DNA of 64,000 nt from Phocaeicola_A sp963652075 (GCA_963652075.1 CAVJRQ010000085.1:1-64000), one strand, 5' to 3'. Numbered from the stretch's first letter, positions 33,365-41,998 are shown. A program made the numbers and translations. Notes: generated by a model not told the origin, from the sequence alone.

Positions 33365-34045
33365 ATGAAACTATTGATTATTGAAGATGAGCGTCAGTTG
33401 TCGGACAGCATCGTGAGTTTCCTGAGCCGTGAGGACTACCTTTGCGAACAGGCGTTCACTTTTGCCACCGCCATGTCCAAGGTGGAACTCTATGAGTACG
33501 ACTGCATCTTGCTCGACTTGATGTTGCCCGGCGGCAGCGGACTGGATATCCTGCGGGAAATTAAACAACGCTCACCTCAGACGGGTGTCATCATTGTGTC
33601 TGCCAAGGATTCGCTCGAGGACAAGGTCTCCGGCTTGCAGATTGGCGCGGACGACTACATGCCCAAACCCTTCCACTTGCCCGAACTGGGAATGCGTATC
33701 TTCGCCCTCTTGCGGCGTAAGAACTTCAAGTCCAGCAATGTGCTACAGAACGGTGAAATCCGTATCGACCTCTTCGGCAAGATTGTTTCCGTAGGCGACC
33801 GCAGCGTGGACCTGACCAAGAGTGAATATGAATTGCTGCTCTTCTTCATCGAGAACCGTCACCGGGTCATTTCCAAGAGTGCGTTGGCGGAACACCTGAG
33901 CGGTGACATGGCGGACATGATGGGCGACTTCAATTTCGTCTATGCCCACATCAAGAATCTGAAAGCCAAACTGGCAGAGGCCGGACAGAAGAACTGCATC
34001 AAGACCTTCTACGGCACGGGCTATAAATGGATGATAGAGTCATGA
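33365..34045 (+). CDS. OmpR/PhoB-family response regulator
   Basis: A 226-aa DNA-binding response regulator. The receiver domain (1-120) has the acidic pair ED (8-9), phosphoacceptor D51 (CILLDLMLPGG), a conserved Ser in IVSAKD and Lys in PKPF. The winged-helix effector (about 128-224) includes LTKSEYELL and the final FYGTGYKW stretch. It is translationally coupled to the sensor kinase (ATGA overlap at 34042-34045). It resembles Bacteroidales RprY-like regulators, but the target genes cannot be deduced here. Confidence 0.93.
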   Translation: MKLLIIEDERQLSDSIVSFLSREDYLCEQAFTFATAMSKVELYEYDCILLDLMLPGGSGLDILREIKQRSPQTGVIIVSAKDSLEDKVSGLQIGADDYMPKPFHLPELGMRIFALLRRKNFKSSNVLQNGEIRIDLFGKIVSVGDRSVDLTKSEYELLLFFIENRHRVISKSALAEHLSGDMADMMGDFNFVYAHIKNLKAKLAEAGQKNCIKTFYGTGYKWMIES

Positions 34046-35139
34046 GCGGTAGTGCCAACCCTAAACGGATGCGCATGTTGCTGTCGCGCACGCTGCGTCG
34101 GTACGTCTACTGCGCTTTTGTCGTTCTCTTTCTGATTACGCCGGTCTTCTATGTGCTCACCAAACAATTCTATGCGGAAGATTTGATAGACATTATCGAA
34201 TCGGTGAACCGCGGACAGGGCATTCCTCCCTTGGACTTGGAACGCGACATCATTGCGGGTGTCACCCTGCAGTTCCTGCTCGTCTCGTTGGCGGTCACCG
34301 TCGCCATGTTCATCACTGTCCGTTTCATTACCCGTAAGCTGTGGCTTCCCTTTGATGACACCCTGAAGAAGACGGAACAGTTCAATCTGGCACAAGACGA
34401 ACTGCCGCAGTTTATGGAGACGGACATCAGCGAGTTCAACCGGTTGAACAACTCGCTGAAACAGCTGATGGAGCGAAGCCGCGAGGCTTTTCGCATACAG
34501 AAGGAGTTTACCGAGAACGCTTCGCACGAACTGCAGACCCCGCTGGCCATCATCCGCGGCAAGCTCGACCTGCTGATGCAGGAGAATATGAACGAGCAAC
34601 AGATGAAGCTCGTGTCCGACCTCTACCAACTGACGATGCGCATGAGCCACCTGAGCCGCAACCTGTTGATGCTGGCGAAGATAGACAATGCACAGTACAA
34701 GACCATGGAAGAGGTGAACGTGAAGGATTTGCTGGACGAATCGTTGCCGATGTACGATGTGCTGCTCAATGGCACCACCATTCAACTTCGGGATGAGCGT
34801 AAACGAAGGAAAAAGATACGCGCCAACCAACCGTTGCTGGAGAGCTTGCTGAAAAACCTGATTGTAAACGCCATCCGCCACTCCTCCGCAGGAGGGATTA
34901 TAGAGATTGTTTTGAAAGACGACAGGCTTGTAGTGACAAACACCGCCTCCGATACGGAAGGGGCACTCGATGCCTCTATGCTGTTCCGGCGTTTCCGGTC
35001 GGGCGATGTGGAGAAGAAGGGCAACGGACTGGGGCTCGCTATCGTGAAATCCGTCTGCGATTTCCACGGTTGGGAAGTTGGCTACGCCTTCAACAACGGC
35101 AAGCACTGCTTTTCCGTTCTTTTCAGAAAGCCCGTCTAA
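34042..35139 (+). CDS. Membrane sensor histidine kinase
   Basis: Partner of the preceding regulator. The 365-aa protein (start 34042, overlapping the regulator stop as ATGA; an upstream ATG at 34027 would add five residues) has two transmembrane segments (about 20-42 and 80-102) with only a short periplasmic loop, a HAMP-less linker, HisKA with H162 (NASHELQTPLAI), and a HATPase with N-box LLKNLIVNAIRHS and the G-box GNGLGLAIV. The small periplasmic part suggests it senses a membrane or intramembrane signal. Confidence 0.93.
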   Translation: MSGSANPKRMRMLLSRTLRRYVYCAFVVLFLITPVFYVLTKQFYAEDLIDIIESVNRGQGIPPLDLERDIIAGVTLQFLLVSLAVTVAMFITVRFITRKLWLPFDDTLKKTEQFNLAQDELPQFMETDISEFNRLNNSLKQLMERSREAFRIQKEFTENASHELQTPLAIIRGKLDLLMQENMNEQQMKLVSDLYQLTMRMSHLSRNLLMLAKIDNAQYKTMEEVNVKDLLDESLPMYDVLLNGTTIQLRDERKRRKKIRANQPLLESLLKNLIVNAIRHSSAGGIIEIVLKDDRLVVTNTASDTEGALDASMLFRRFRSGDVEKKGNGLGLAIVKSVCDFHGWEVGYAFNNGKHCFSVLFRKPV

Positions 35140-35157
35140 CGGTTTGTCCTCTTCCCT

Positions 35158-36759
35158 CTATTCCTTATCTTTGTGGAGAGCTGCCAAGGAATCAATCTGG
35201 TCCTTTTCCGTGCAGACCACCACTGCATAGTGGCCTACCACTTCCGTCTCCGCATCAGCGGGCAGGTACTTCAAGTCCTTCTTGTTCAGCAACAGGATAG
35301 CCGGGACTTCCTTGGGAGAAGAGGGCACTTGGTCTTTCGGCAGGATTTCCACCGGTTGGTTCAGGTAAACGTCCATGTTCTCTGCCCGTCTGATGCCCCA
35401 CACGTGGAAGTCCGAGATTCCTTTCTCCTTGGAAATCTCCAACGCACGCTCGCACACGGCACGGTAACTGATGTCCTTGTTGAGGTAGGGGATACCCCAG
35501 CCTCCAACGAACACACAGCACAATACCCCGATGCCCATCGAACGCATGGCGGTGGTGATGAACTGAGGCTCTTTCTTGTTGTAGATTTGCCAAAGCGCAT
35601 AGACTCCGCTTATTGAAAGGAATGCGCTTCCGGCAATGAACCACCCGTTGTCCAAATGTTTCAAATCTGTTGCAGAAGCCAACACCACCAAAGCCGGCAA
35701 GACGAGTGCCAACGCTACAGCAGGCAAGGCAACGGCCGCACGCAACCAGTTGTTTTGACGGAAGCGCGGGAGGAACATCATCGACCCGTAGATGAGAAAC
35801 GGCAACAGCGGCAACATGTACACTTGCAGTTTGGCGCTGATGACCGAAATCAATACGAAAGTGGTGACGATGACCGTCAGGAAGAAGCGTTGCAAGTCAC
35901 TGTAGATTACTTTCGGGCGCAGCACGGCGAGGATGATACCGATGGCCAGTAATGACCAAGGTGCCAAGCTGTACCAAATCGATATCAGGTAATAGTATAT
36001 CGGTCCTTCGTGGTGGAACGAATGGATGGCCCGGTCTATGGTCTGGTGGAACAGCAGGTTATTGAGGTAGTCGCTGCCTCCTTCCATGTAGGTAGCACCG
36101 AACCAAAGGGCGCAGAACGCGGTCAAGATACCCCAGGTGCGCCATCCCCAGTAACGGAAGAACTGTTTGCCCCGGTGCGTCAACAATAAGAAGACGGTGG
36201 AGCAACAGAATGGTATCAACAGTCCGAGCGGGCCTTTCGTGAAGATTGCCAAGAAAATGTAGACGGGAAAGAGATAACGCTCACGCGGGTAGTTGCCGGA
36301 TGTCATTCTCCAAAACGACCGCAGGGCCAACACGATGAACAGGCACATCAGCATGTCCATGCGTAAAATGATGGCGACACCCGTAAACAAGCCGGAAGTG
36401 AGCAACATCAGACGAGCTACCGAACGGCACTCTGAGTCCATGTCCTGACGGGTCCAGTGGTCCATCACCCTCACGATTCCCAAGGCTGGAATCAATGAGA
36501 ACAGGGAGAGAAACCACATGTGGTACTGACCGAACAGGCACTTGCTCAGCATGATGAGCCATAGGTAGAGGGGCGGCTTGTCCGCATAGGGCACGCCGTG
36601 GTTGGTAAAGGCGAACAACGTATGGTTGCGCAACGCCTCGTCGGCGATGCTTAAATAACGCAGTTCATTGGAAGGCGTGAAATCGCGAAGCAAAAGCACT
36701 GGAATCAATGCCAAGCACACACCCACATACAGCAGATATTTTTCTCTACTTTGTCTCAT
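35158..36759 (-). CDS. GT39/ArnT-like polyprenyl-phosphate-dependent glycosyltransferase
   Basis: A 533-aa inner-membrane GT-C enzyme with about twelve transmembrane segments. The first periplasmic loop holds the expected acidic catalytic motif DFTPSNELRYL (about 26-36) and PYADKPPLYLWL, typical of ArnT/PMT-type enzymes that transfer a sugar from a polyprenyl-phosphate donor. The C-terminal ~130 residues form a soluble periplasmic domain. Acceptor unknown: lipid A or a protein is possible. It converges on the kinase gene and is divergent from a PAP2 phosphatase gene. Confidence 0.85.
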   Translation of the reverse strand: MRQSREKYLLYVGVCLALIPVLLLRDFTPSNELRYLSIADEALRNHTLFAFTNHGVPYADKPPLYLWLIMLSKCLFGQYHMWFLSLFSLIPALGIVRVMDHWTRQDMDSECRSVARLMLLTSGLFTGVAIILRMDMLMCLFIVLALRSFWRMTSGNYPRERYLFPVYIFLAIFTKGPLGLLIPFCCSTVFLLLTHRGKQFFRYWGWRTWGILTAFCALWFGATYMEGGSDYLNNLLFHQTIDRAIHSFHHEGPIYYYLISIWYSLAPWSLLAIGIILAVLRPKVIYSDLQRFFLTVIVTTFVLISVISAKLQVYMLPLLPFLIYGSMMFLPRFRQNNWLRAAVALPAVALALVLPALVVLASATDLKHLDNGWFIAGSAFLSISGVYALWQIYNKKEPQFITTAMRSMGIGVLCCVFVGGWGIPYLNKDISYRAVCERALEISKEKGISDFHVWGIRRAENMDVYLNQPVEILPKDQVPSSPKEVPAILLLNKKDLKYLPADAETEVVGHYAVVVCTEKDQIDSLAALHKDKE

Positions 36760-36890
36760 CTTGTATCTCGTCTTTGAAATCGTGAAGCGAAATTAAGAAT
36801 AAATTTTGTAGGAAATCTGAAACAGTCCAATAATTTGGGAATTTTAAGTGATTTGGTAGAGGAATTCAAAATCTATTCAGAATCCATCCA

Positions 36891-36898
36891 TACTTTTG
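36891..36898 (+). promoter_or_regulatory. -7 box of the PAP2 phosphatase gene
   Basis: TACTTTTG, 27 bp upstream of the ATG at 36926; no clear -33 box. Confidence 0.5.
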
Positions 36899-36925
36899 GT
36901 TCGAAAATCAAAATAATTGGATTAT

Positions 36926-37618
36926 ATGGGATTTCTATGGGATGCGATTCAGTGGCTGGAAGCATTGGACAAGGAGCTGATGTTGTTCCTCAACCGGTTT
37001 CATTCGCCTTTGTTTGACGGGATTATGTGGGTTGTGAGCGACAAGTGGGTATGGATACCTTTTTATATAATACTTGCCTTCTTCATCTTCCGGCGCGCCA
37101 AGTGGGCAAAGGGGCTTGTCTGTTTGCTCTTCATCTTTGTGACAATCACGCTGAGCGACCAGATTTGCGGATCCGCCATTCGTCATGCGGTATGCCGTTT
37201 GCGCCCTTCCAATCCCGACAATCCCATTTCCCCTTTCATTCACCTCGTGAACGATTATCATGGCGGCCGCTATGGCTTCCCGTCCTGTCACGCCGCCAAC
37301 ACCTTTGCCCTCGCGACTTTCCTTATCCTCTACTTCCGTACCCGTTTGGCTGCGTTTGTCCTGTTGCCCTGGACGGTATTGGTGGGTTACTCGCGCATCT
37401 ATTTGGGCGTACACTACCCTGGTGACATCCTTTGCGGCATGTGTCTGGGCGGACTGTTCGGTTTGTCGTTCTACTGGTTGCATGCGCAGGTCTATGTGTG
37501 GGCGGCTAAGTTCGCCCTTTGGCGGAAAGAACGAAGAGCCGCCTCGCCTTACCGTGTCTACGGAACCGGTACTGCCTTTGTGCGCAGATTTCTGCGGATA
37601 GAGGATTCCGTTGGCTAA
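36926..37618 (+). CDS. PAP2-family membrane phosphatase (LpxE/LpxF- or UppP2-like)
   Basis: A 230-aa integral-membrane phosphatase with about six transmembrane helices. The three PAP2 motifs are visible: R(x6)RP in the IRHAVCRLRP region, PSCH (variant of PSGH) and SRIYLGVHYPGD. It may dephosphorylate lipid A or undecaprenyl pyrophosphate. In Bacteroides a PAP2 enzyme (LpxF) removes the lipid A 4'-phosphate, but I cannot tell whether this is that orthologue. Start chosen at the ATG 36926; a TTG at 36917 is in frame. It converges on mnmA with a 10-bp gap. Confidence 0.85.
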   Translation: MGFLWDAIQWLEALDKELMLFLNRFHSPLFDGIMWVVSDKWVWIPFYIILAFFIFRRAKWAKGLVCLLFIFVTITLSDQICGSAIRHAVCRLRPSNPDNPISPFIHLVNDYHGGRYGFPSCHAANTFALATFLILYFRTRLAAFVLLPWTVLVGYSRIYLGVHYPGDILCGMCLGGLFGLSFYWLHAQVYVWAAKFALWRKERRAASPYRVYGTGTAFVRRFLRIEDSVG

Positions 37619-37628
37619 GATTCCTCTT

Positions 37629-38693
37629 TTATAACGCAATCTCACCACTGCCGATGCAGAGCTTCTCGTCGGCATCGTAGATGACTCCAAACTGTCCGGG
37701 CGCAATACCCTGTATGGGTCGCGAGCTGGCCACGTGATAGAGGTCGCCCCGTCGTTGCAGTGTGCCTGGAATGCGCAGTTCGGTGTGCCGTATCTTGAAG
37801 GTAACGGGTATGTCGCCCGTAAGCTCGTTCCACGGGTTGTCGGTAATGAAGTGGAAGTCGCGCAGGTTGAACTCCGTGCCGTACTGCTTCTCCGTGTCGT
37901 AGCCATGGGAGACGTAGAGCACGTTCTCCTCAATGTCTTTCTTCACCACAAACCACGGCCCGCCGCCGAAACCGAGCCCTTTGCGCTGGCCGATGGTGTG
38001 AAACCAGTATCCCTTGTGCTTGCCGATGAGCTTGCCCGTCTCCAATTCCACCACCTTACCCTCTTTCTCGCCGAGGAAACGGCGGATAAAGTCGTTGTAG
38101 TCAATCTTCCCAAGGAAACAGATGCCTTGACTGTCCTTCCGCTTGGCACTGGGGAGTGCCGCCTTCAGGGCGATGTCGCGTACCTCGTTCTTCATCAGCG
38201 TGCCGATGGGGAACATCAGTTTCGATACCTGGATGCGGTCTATCTGTGCCAGGAAGTCGGTCTGGTCCTTCACCGGGTCGTTGGCAGTACCCAACCACAC
38301 CTTGCCGTCAATCACGTGGGTGGTGGCGTAGTGTCCCGTAGCGGTCTTGTCGTAGTCCTTCCCTGCCCGTTCCTCAAAGCAGCCGAACTTAATCAGTTTG
38401 TTGCACATCACGTCCGGGTTGGGTGTCAGCCCTCGCTTCACGCGGTCGATGGTGTAGGCCACCACGTTGTCCCAATACTCCTTTTGCAAATCGATGATAC
38501 TGAGCTTCAGCCCGTATTTCTTGGCGATGGCGGTGGATATCTCGATGTCCTCCTCTGCCGTGCAGGTGAGCTCATGGTCATCGTCCATACCTATTTTAAT
38601 ATAGAAGAGGTCGGGTTTGTAGCCTTGCTCGCAAAGCAGATGGACTACAACCGAACTGTCTACGCCTCCCGAAATCAATGTCGCTATATTCAT
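37629..38693 (-). CDS. mnmA: tRNA-specific 2-thiouridylase
   Basis: Adds sulphur to U34 of tRNAs for Lys, Glu and Gln. The 354-aa protein opens with the PP-loop ISGGVDSS (8-15), has the first catalytic cysteine in NPDVMCNK and the second in DSQGICFLG, followed by the C-terminal beta-barrel. Bacteroides often encode two MnmA paralogues; this is one of them. It lies 36 bp downstream of cysK, which suits a sulphur-related pairing, and the two probably share a transcript with pyrH. Confidence 0.95.
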   Translation of the reverse strand: MNIATLISGGVDSSVVVHLLCEQGYKPDLFYIKIGMDDDHELTCTAEEDIEISTAIAKKYGLKLSIIDLQKEYWDNVVAYTIDRVKRGLTPNPDVMCNKLIKFGCFEERAGKDYDKTATGHYATTHVIDGKVWLGTANDPVKDQTDFLAQIDRIQVSKLMFPIGTLMKNEVRDIALKAALPSAKRKDSQGICFLGKIDYNDFIRRFLGEKEGKVVELETGKLIGKHKGYWFHTIGQRKGLGFGGGPWFVVKKDIEENVLYVSHGYDTEKQYGTEFNLRDFHFITDNPWNELTGDIPVTFKIRHTELRIPGTLQRRGDLYHVASSRPIQGIAPGQFGVIYDADEKLCIGSGEIAL

Positions 38694-38729
38694 GGTTGAC
38701 TATACTTGTCGCGTTAGTTTTTGTTTGGT

Positions 38730-39677
38730 TCAGAGCGGATGCCGTTCGTTGTCAAAGAGCTCCGTAGAGAGGTAGCGTTCGCCCGTATCCGGCAGCAGCA
38801 CCACGATTGTCTTCCCCTTGTTCTCCGGCCGGAGAGCCAGCTGGGTAGCCGCGTGCAGGGCGGCTCCCGAGGAGATGCCCACCAACAATCCCTCCTCAGC
38901 GGCCAAGGCTCGGGCGGCACGCATGGCATCGTCGTTGCCTACGGGGATGATGCCGTCCACCACTTCCCGGTGGAATGTTTTGGGTACAAAGCCTGCGCCG
39001 ATGCCCTGCAGCTTGTGCGGTCCCGGCGTGCCTCCGGACAATACCGCGGAGGTGGCTGGTTCTATGGCATAGATTTGTATCTCCTTTCGATGGGCTTTCA
39101 GAGCCATGCCAACCCCGGACACTGTGCCGCCTGTACCAACCCCGGCACAGAAGATGTCCACCTGTCCGTCCGTGTCTCGCCAAATCTCTTCGCCTGTCGT
39201 CAGCCGATGCATCTCCGGGTTTGCGGGGTTCTCAAACTGCTGAAGGATGACGGCTCCTTCAATCTCCTCTTTCAACTCTTCTGCCCGGGCGATTGCCCCG
39301 GCCATGCCTTTGCTTCCCGGGGTCAGCTCGAGCTTCGCCCCATAGGCCTTCAGCAGATTGCGCCGTTCCACGCTCATGGTCTCGGGCATCGTGAGAATCA
39401 GGTGGTAGCCTTTCACCGTGGCCACCAACGCCAGCCCGATGCCGGTGTTTCCGCTGGTTGGCTCGATGAGGGTCGCGCCCGGTTTCAGTATGCCGCGTCG
39501 CTCGGCGTCTTCAATCATTGCCAACGCGATGCGGTCTTTGGCACTATGGGCGGGATTGAACGATTCTATCTTGGCGACGAGTGTCGCCTGCAATCCCCGC
39601 TTGGCGTTGTAGCGTGTCAGTTCCAGCAAGGGAGTGTTCCCTATCAGGTCGGTCAGTTGCTTGGCTATTTTCTTCAT
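38730..39677 (-). CDS. cysK: Cysteine synthase A (O-acetylserine sulfhydrylase)
   Basis: PLP enzyme making cysteine from O-acetylserine and sulphide. The 315-aa protein shows the lysine motif NPAHSAKDR (K47), the substrate loop TSGNTGIGLA, the PLP-phosphate loop GVGTGGTVSGVG and the C-terminal SSGAA with the catalytic-pocket Ser. All key residues are intact. It follows pyrH by 23 bp and precedes mnmA, which uses cysteine-derived sulphur. Confidence 0.96.
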   Translation of the reverse strand: MKKIAKQLTDLIGNTPLLELTRYNAKRGLQATLVAKIESFNPAHSAKDRIALAMIEDAERRGILKPGATLIEPTSGNTGIGLALVATVKGYHLILTMPETMSVERRNLLKAYGAKLELTPGSKGMAGAIARAEELKEEIEGAVILQQFENPANPEMHRLTTGEEIWRDTDGQVDIFCAGVGTGGTVSGVGMALKAHRKEIQIYAIEPATSAVLSGGTPGPHKLQGIGAGFVPKTFHREVVDGIIPVGNDDAMRAARALAAEEGLLVGISSGAALHAATQLALRPENKGKTIVVLLPDTGERYLSTELFDNERHPL

Positions 39678-39700
39678 ATGCGCAGGCTCTCGCTTACAGG

Positions 39701-40411
39701 TCAGTTGTGCACCAACGTGCCGATGTTTTCACCGCTCATCACTCTCTTCAGGTTGCCCACCGTATCCATGTCGAACACGATGATAGGCAGATTGTTCTCC
39801 TTGCACATGCAGGTGGCGGTGAGGTCCATCACGCGGAGGTTGCGCTTCAGCACCTCGTCGTAGGTGATGTCGTCGAACTTCGTCGCGGTGGGGTCTTTCT
39901 CCGGGTCTGCCGTGTAGATGCCGTCCACACGGGTACCTTTCAGCATTACGTCCGCCTCTATCTCGATGCCGCGCAACGATGAACCGGTGTCGGTCGTGAA
40001 GTAAGGACTACCCGTGCCGCACGACAGGATGACGATTTCGCCCTGTTCCATGCAGTCTATCGCCTTCCATTTGGAGTAGAACTCTCCGATGGGCTCCATG
40101 CGTACCGCTGTCAACACGCGGGCCTTCACGCCTATCGCCGTCAAGGCGGAACTCAAGGCCAGACTATTGATAACCGTAGCCAACATACCCATCTGGTCTC
40201 CTTTCACGCGGTCGAACCCTTTGCCGGCTCCGGTGAGGCCTCTGAAGATGTTGCCGCCACCGATGACGATGCCTATTTGCACGCCCATCTCGTGAATCTC
40301 CTTTATCTGTTCGGCATATTGCGCCAACCGTTGTTCGTCGATGCCGTATTTCTTCTCGCCCATCAGGCTCTCTCCGCTCAGCTTGAGCAGAATGCGTTTG
40401 AATCTTGCCAT
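39701..40411 (-). CDS. pyrH: UMP kinase
   Basis: Phosphorylates UMP to UDP. The 236-aa amino-acid-kinase-fold protein begins MARFKRILLKLSGESL and has GGGNIFRG, DQMGMLAT and the C-terminal MCKENNLPIIVFD. I start at 40411 because this N-terminus is canonical; the frame is open upstream to 40477. It has its own promoter within a hairpin after the KDG kinase gene (40454-40494). In many genomes it precedes frr; here it precedes cysK. Confidence 0.97.
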   Translation of the reverse strand: MARFKRILLKLSGESLMGEKKYGIDEQRLAQYAEQIKEIHEMGVQIGIVIGGGNIFRGLTGAGKGFDRVKGDQMGMLATVINSLALSSALTAIGVKARVLTAVRMEPIGEFYSKWKAIDCMEQGEIVILSCGTGSPYFTTDTGSSLRGIEIEADVMLKGTRVDGIYTADPEKDPTATKFDDITYDEVLKRNLRVMDLTATCMCKENNLPIIVFDMDTVGNLKRVMSGENIGTLVHN

Positions 40412-40453
40412 AGCTATATTTTTTCTAATGATTATCGGAAATGAATTCAAGGG

Positions 40454-40494
40454 CAAAGGTACGCATTTCCGCCGCATCTGCGAAACCGCGTACC
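40454..40494 (-). promoter_or_regulatory. pyrH promoter overlapping a hairpin
   Basis: The reverse-strand -7 box TACCTTTG (complement of 40454-40461) overlaps the 3' arm of a 7-bp stem, GGTACGC/GCGTACC (40458-40464 with 40488-40494). A TTCG-like -33 box (complement of 40481-40484) lies 19 bp upstream. The hairpin may help end the kdgK transcript. Confidence 0.5.
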
Positions 40495-40518
40495 TTGTTT
40501 TCTCGCCTTACCCCCGTC

Positions 40519-41580
40519 TTATCTCGCGATGCGTCCCGACGTGTTGCCTGCCATGAGGCTCTCCACTTCCTCTACGGTGGAGAGGTTGAAGTCTCCGTAG
40601 ATGGTGTTCTTCAGCGTAGAGGCGGCGAGGGCGAACTCCAGGGCTTTCTGGTCGTCGTCGGGATAACGGAGCAGTCCATAAATCATCCCTGCCACAAAGG
40701 CATCACCTGCGCCTAAGCGGTCCACCTCGTCCACGATGTCATAGATTCCCGTATGCTTCAGCTCCCCGTCCGAATGGAGGACGGCAGCCAACAGGTTGTG
40801 GTTGGCGGAGACCGTGTTGCGCAGTTCCAGGAAAATCTTTTTGCAGTTGGGCACTTGTGCGCTGACCTGTTTGCCAAACTCCTCATAGCCTTTGAGGTCG
40901 AGCTGGTAGCCCGTGTCCGTGGCCTTAAAGTCGGGAGAGTCTATGCGCATCATCTCCTTGTATTCGGGGGCGGCTCCGAACAGTACGTCGCTGTAGGCTA
41001 TTAACGGCCGCATCACCTCTTCCGCGCTTCGACCGTAGTTCCACAGTTTCTTTCGGTAGTTGAGGTCGCACGAGATGGTAAGCCCCATCTCCCGTGCGGT
41101 CTGTAGCGCTTCCAGACAGACATCCGCCGTCCCTTGCGTCAGTGCGGCTGCTATGCCCGACCAGTGGAACCAGTCCGCGTCGGCGAAGATGCTCCGCCAG
41201 TCAATCATGCCGGGCTGTAGGGTGGTGAAGGCGGAGTCGTCGCGGTCGTACACTACGTCAGACCCACGGAAAGCCGCTCCGCTTTCGAGGTAATAGATGC
41301 CCAGACGTTTTCCGCCATAGATGATGCCCTCGGTGCCCAGTCCGTAGGAGCGGAGCGAGTCGACGCAAGCGCGGGTGATGGCGTTGTCCGGAAGTCTGGT
41401 GACGAACTCGGTAGGGATGCCGAAGGTGGCTAATGACACGGCCACATTGGCTTCGCTGCCGCCATAGTTGGCCAGGAAACAATTGGCTTGCGGAAAGCGT
41501 TGAAAGTGGGGAGCCGTAAGCCGTAACATGATTTCGCCAAACGTGACTACTTTCTTTGGAGTGTGTGCGTTGTTGTTCAT
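40519..41580 (-). CDS. kdgK: 2-dehydro-3-deoxygluconokinase (PfkB family)
   Basis: Phosphorylates KDG, the intermediate of uronate catabolism, to KDPG. The 353-aa sugar kinase has the ribokinase fold start VVTFGEIMLRL, the GGSEANVA substrate region, the DLNYRKKLW stretch typical of KDG kinases and the catalytic DRLGAGDAF motif (Asp base near 295). No aldolase gene is adjacent. With the PL11, GH28 and CE12 enzymes elsewhere in the window it could complete pectin-uronate use, but the specific substrate is family-based inference. Confidence 0.88.
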   Translation of the reverse strand: MNNNAHTPKKVVTFGEIMLRLTAPHFQRFPQANCFLANYGGSEANVAVSLATFGIPTEFVTRLPDNAITRACVDSLRSYGLGTEGIIYGGKRLGIYYLESGAAFRGSDVVYDRDDSAFTTLQPGMIDWRSIFADADWFHWSGIAAALTQGTADVCLEALQTAREMGLTISCDLNYRKKLWNYGRSAEEVMRPLIAYSDVLFGAAPEYKEMMRIDSPDFKATDTGYQLDLKGYEEFGKQVSAQVPNCKKIFLELRNTVSANHNLLAAVLHSDGELKHTGIYDIVDEVDRLGAGDAFVAGMIYGLLRYPDDDQKALEFALAASTLKNTIYGDFNLSTVEEVESLMAGNTSGRIAR

Positions 41581-41688
41581 AGTTCGTGGGTTTTTAGAAT
41601 CACGTCACGAAGTTACGAAACTTCTTTGTTGCCCTGTTCTTCTTTTTACAATATTTCTCACAGATTTAACGTATCGCCCCCGAACGGA

Positions 41689-41730
41689 AACGAGGTATAG
41701 CCTCATCGTCAGATGAGACTATACCTCGTT
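41689..41730. terminator. Strong hairpin, probably the original alaS terminator
   Basis: AACGAGGTATAG (41689-41700) pairs perfectly with CTATACCTCGTT (41719-41730), with an inner CTCAT/ATGAG stem. Without the mobile element it would sit only a few nucleotides after the alaS stop. The rest of the gap up to 41580 shows no gene. Confidence 0.65.
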
Positions 41731-41733
41731 GTC

Positions 41734-41741
41734 GTTACAGG
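41734..41741. repeat. Target-site duplication, left copy
   Basis: GTTACAGG, identical to the eight bases at 41991-41998 on the other side of the 249-bp element. Confidence 0.8.
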
Positions 41742-41990
41742 GGGGCTGTCCGAAAACCCGGTGGAAAATTCAGTAAGGCTCAATTTAGAGTGTCTACTGC
41801 TTCAGTTAATGCACCTGTCAACGTAAGTACTTTCATCGGGCAACGTAAGTACTTACGTGAGCCATCGTAAGTACTTTCATCGGGCATCGTAAGTACTTGC
41901 GTTTTTCGGGGCATCTCCTTGACTGAACGAACGGACTTTGATTAACGGCTGGTCAACCGAATAATCGCCACCCGGTTTTCGGACTGAGCC
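41742..41990. mobile_element. 249-bp MITE-like element inserted at the alaS stop codon
   Basis: Ends are imperfect inverted repeats: 41742-41764 and the complement of 41968-41990 agree at 19 of 23 positions and share TCCGAAAACC. Both begin GG. The element is flanked by the direct repeat GTTACAGG (8 bp). It has no ORF; its middle carries the four-unit palindrome array (41820-41902). Eight-bp duplications and GG ends occur in IS1595- and ISL3-type transposition, but I cannot assign a parent. The right duplication keeps the last codons and stop of alaS, so the gene is intact but separated from its likely terminator. Confidence 0.8.
41820..41902. repeat. Four-unit palindrome array, 22-bp period (array 2)
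   Basis: GTAC centres of four CGTAAGTACTT units lie at 41827, 41849, 41871 and 41893, again exactly 22 bp apart. Unit 2 is a perfect palindrome (ACGTAAGTACTTACGT). From CGGGCAACG onward the sequence matches array 1 (131-196) almost base for base through TTGCGTT, then diverges. It is wholly inside the MITE-like element. Confidence 0.92.
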
Positions 41991-41998
41991 GTTACAGG
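41991..41998. repeat. Target-site duplication, right copy
   Basis: GTTACAGG; on the reverse strand it reads CCTGTAAC and contains the TAA stop of alaS. Confidence 0.8.
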
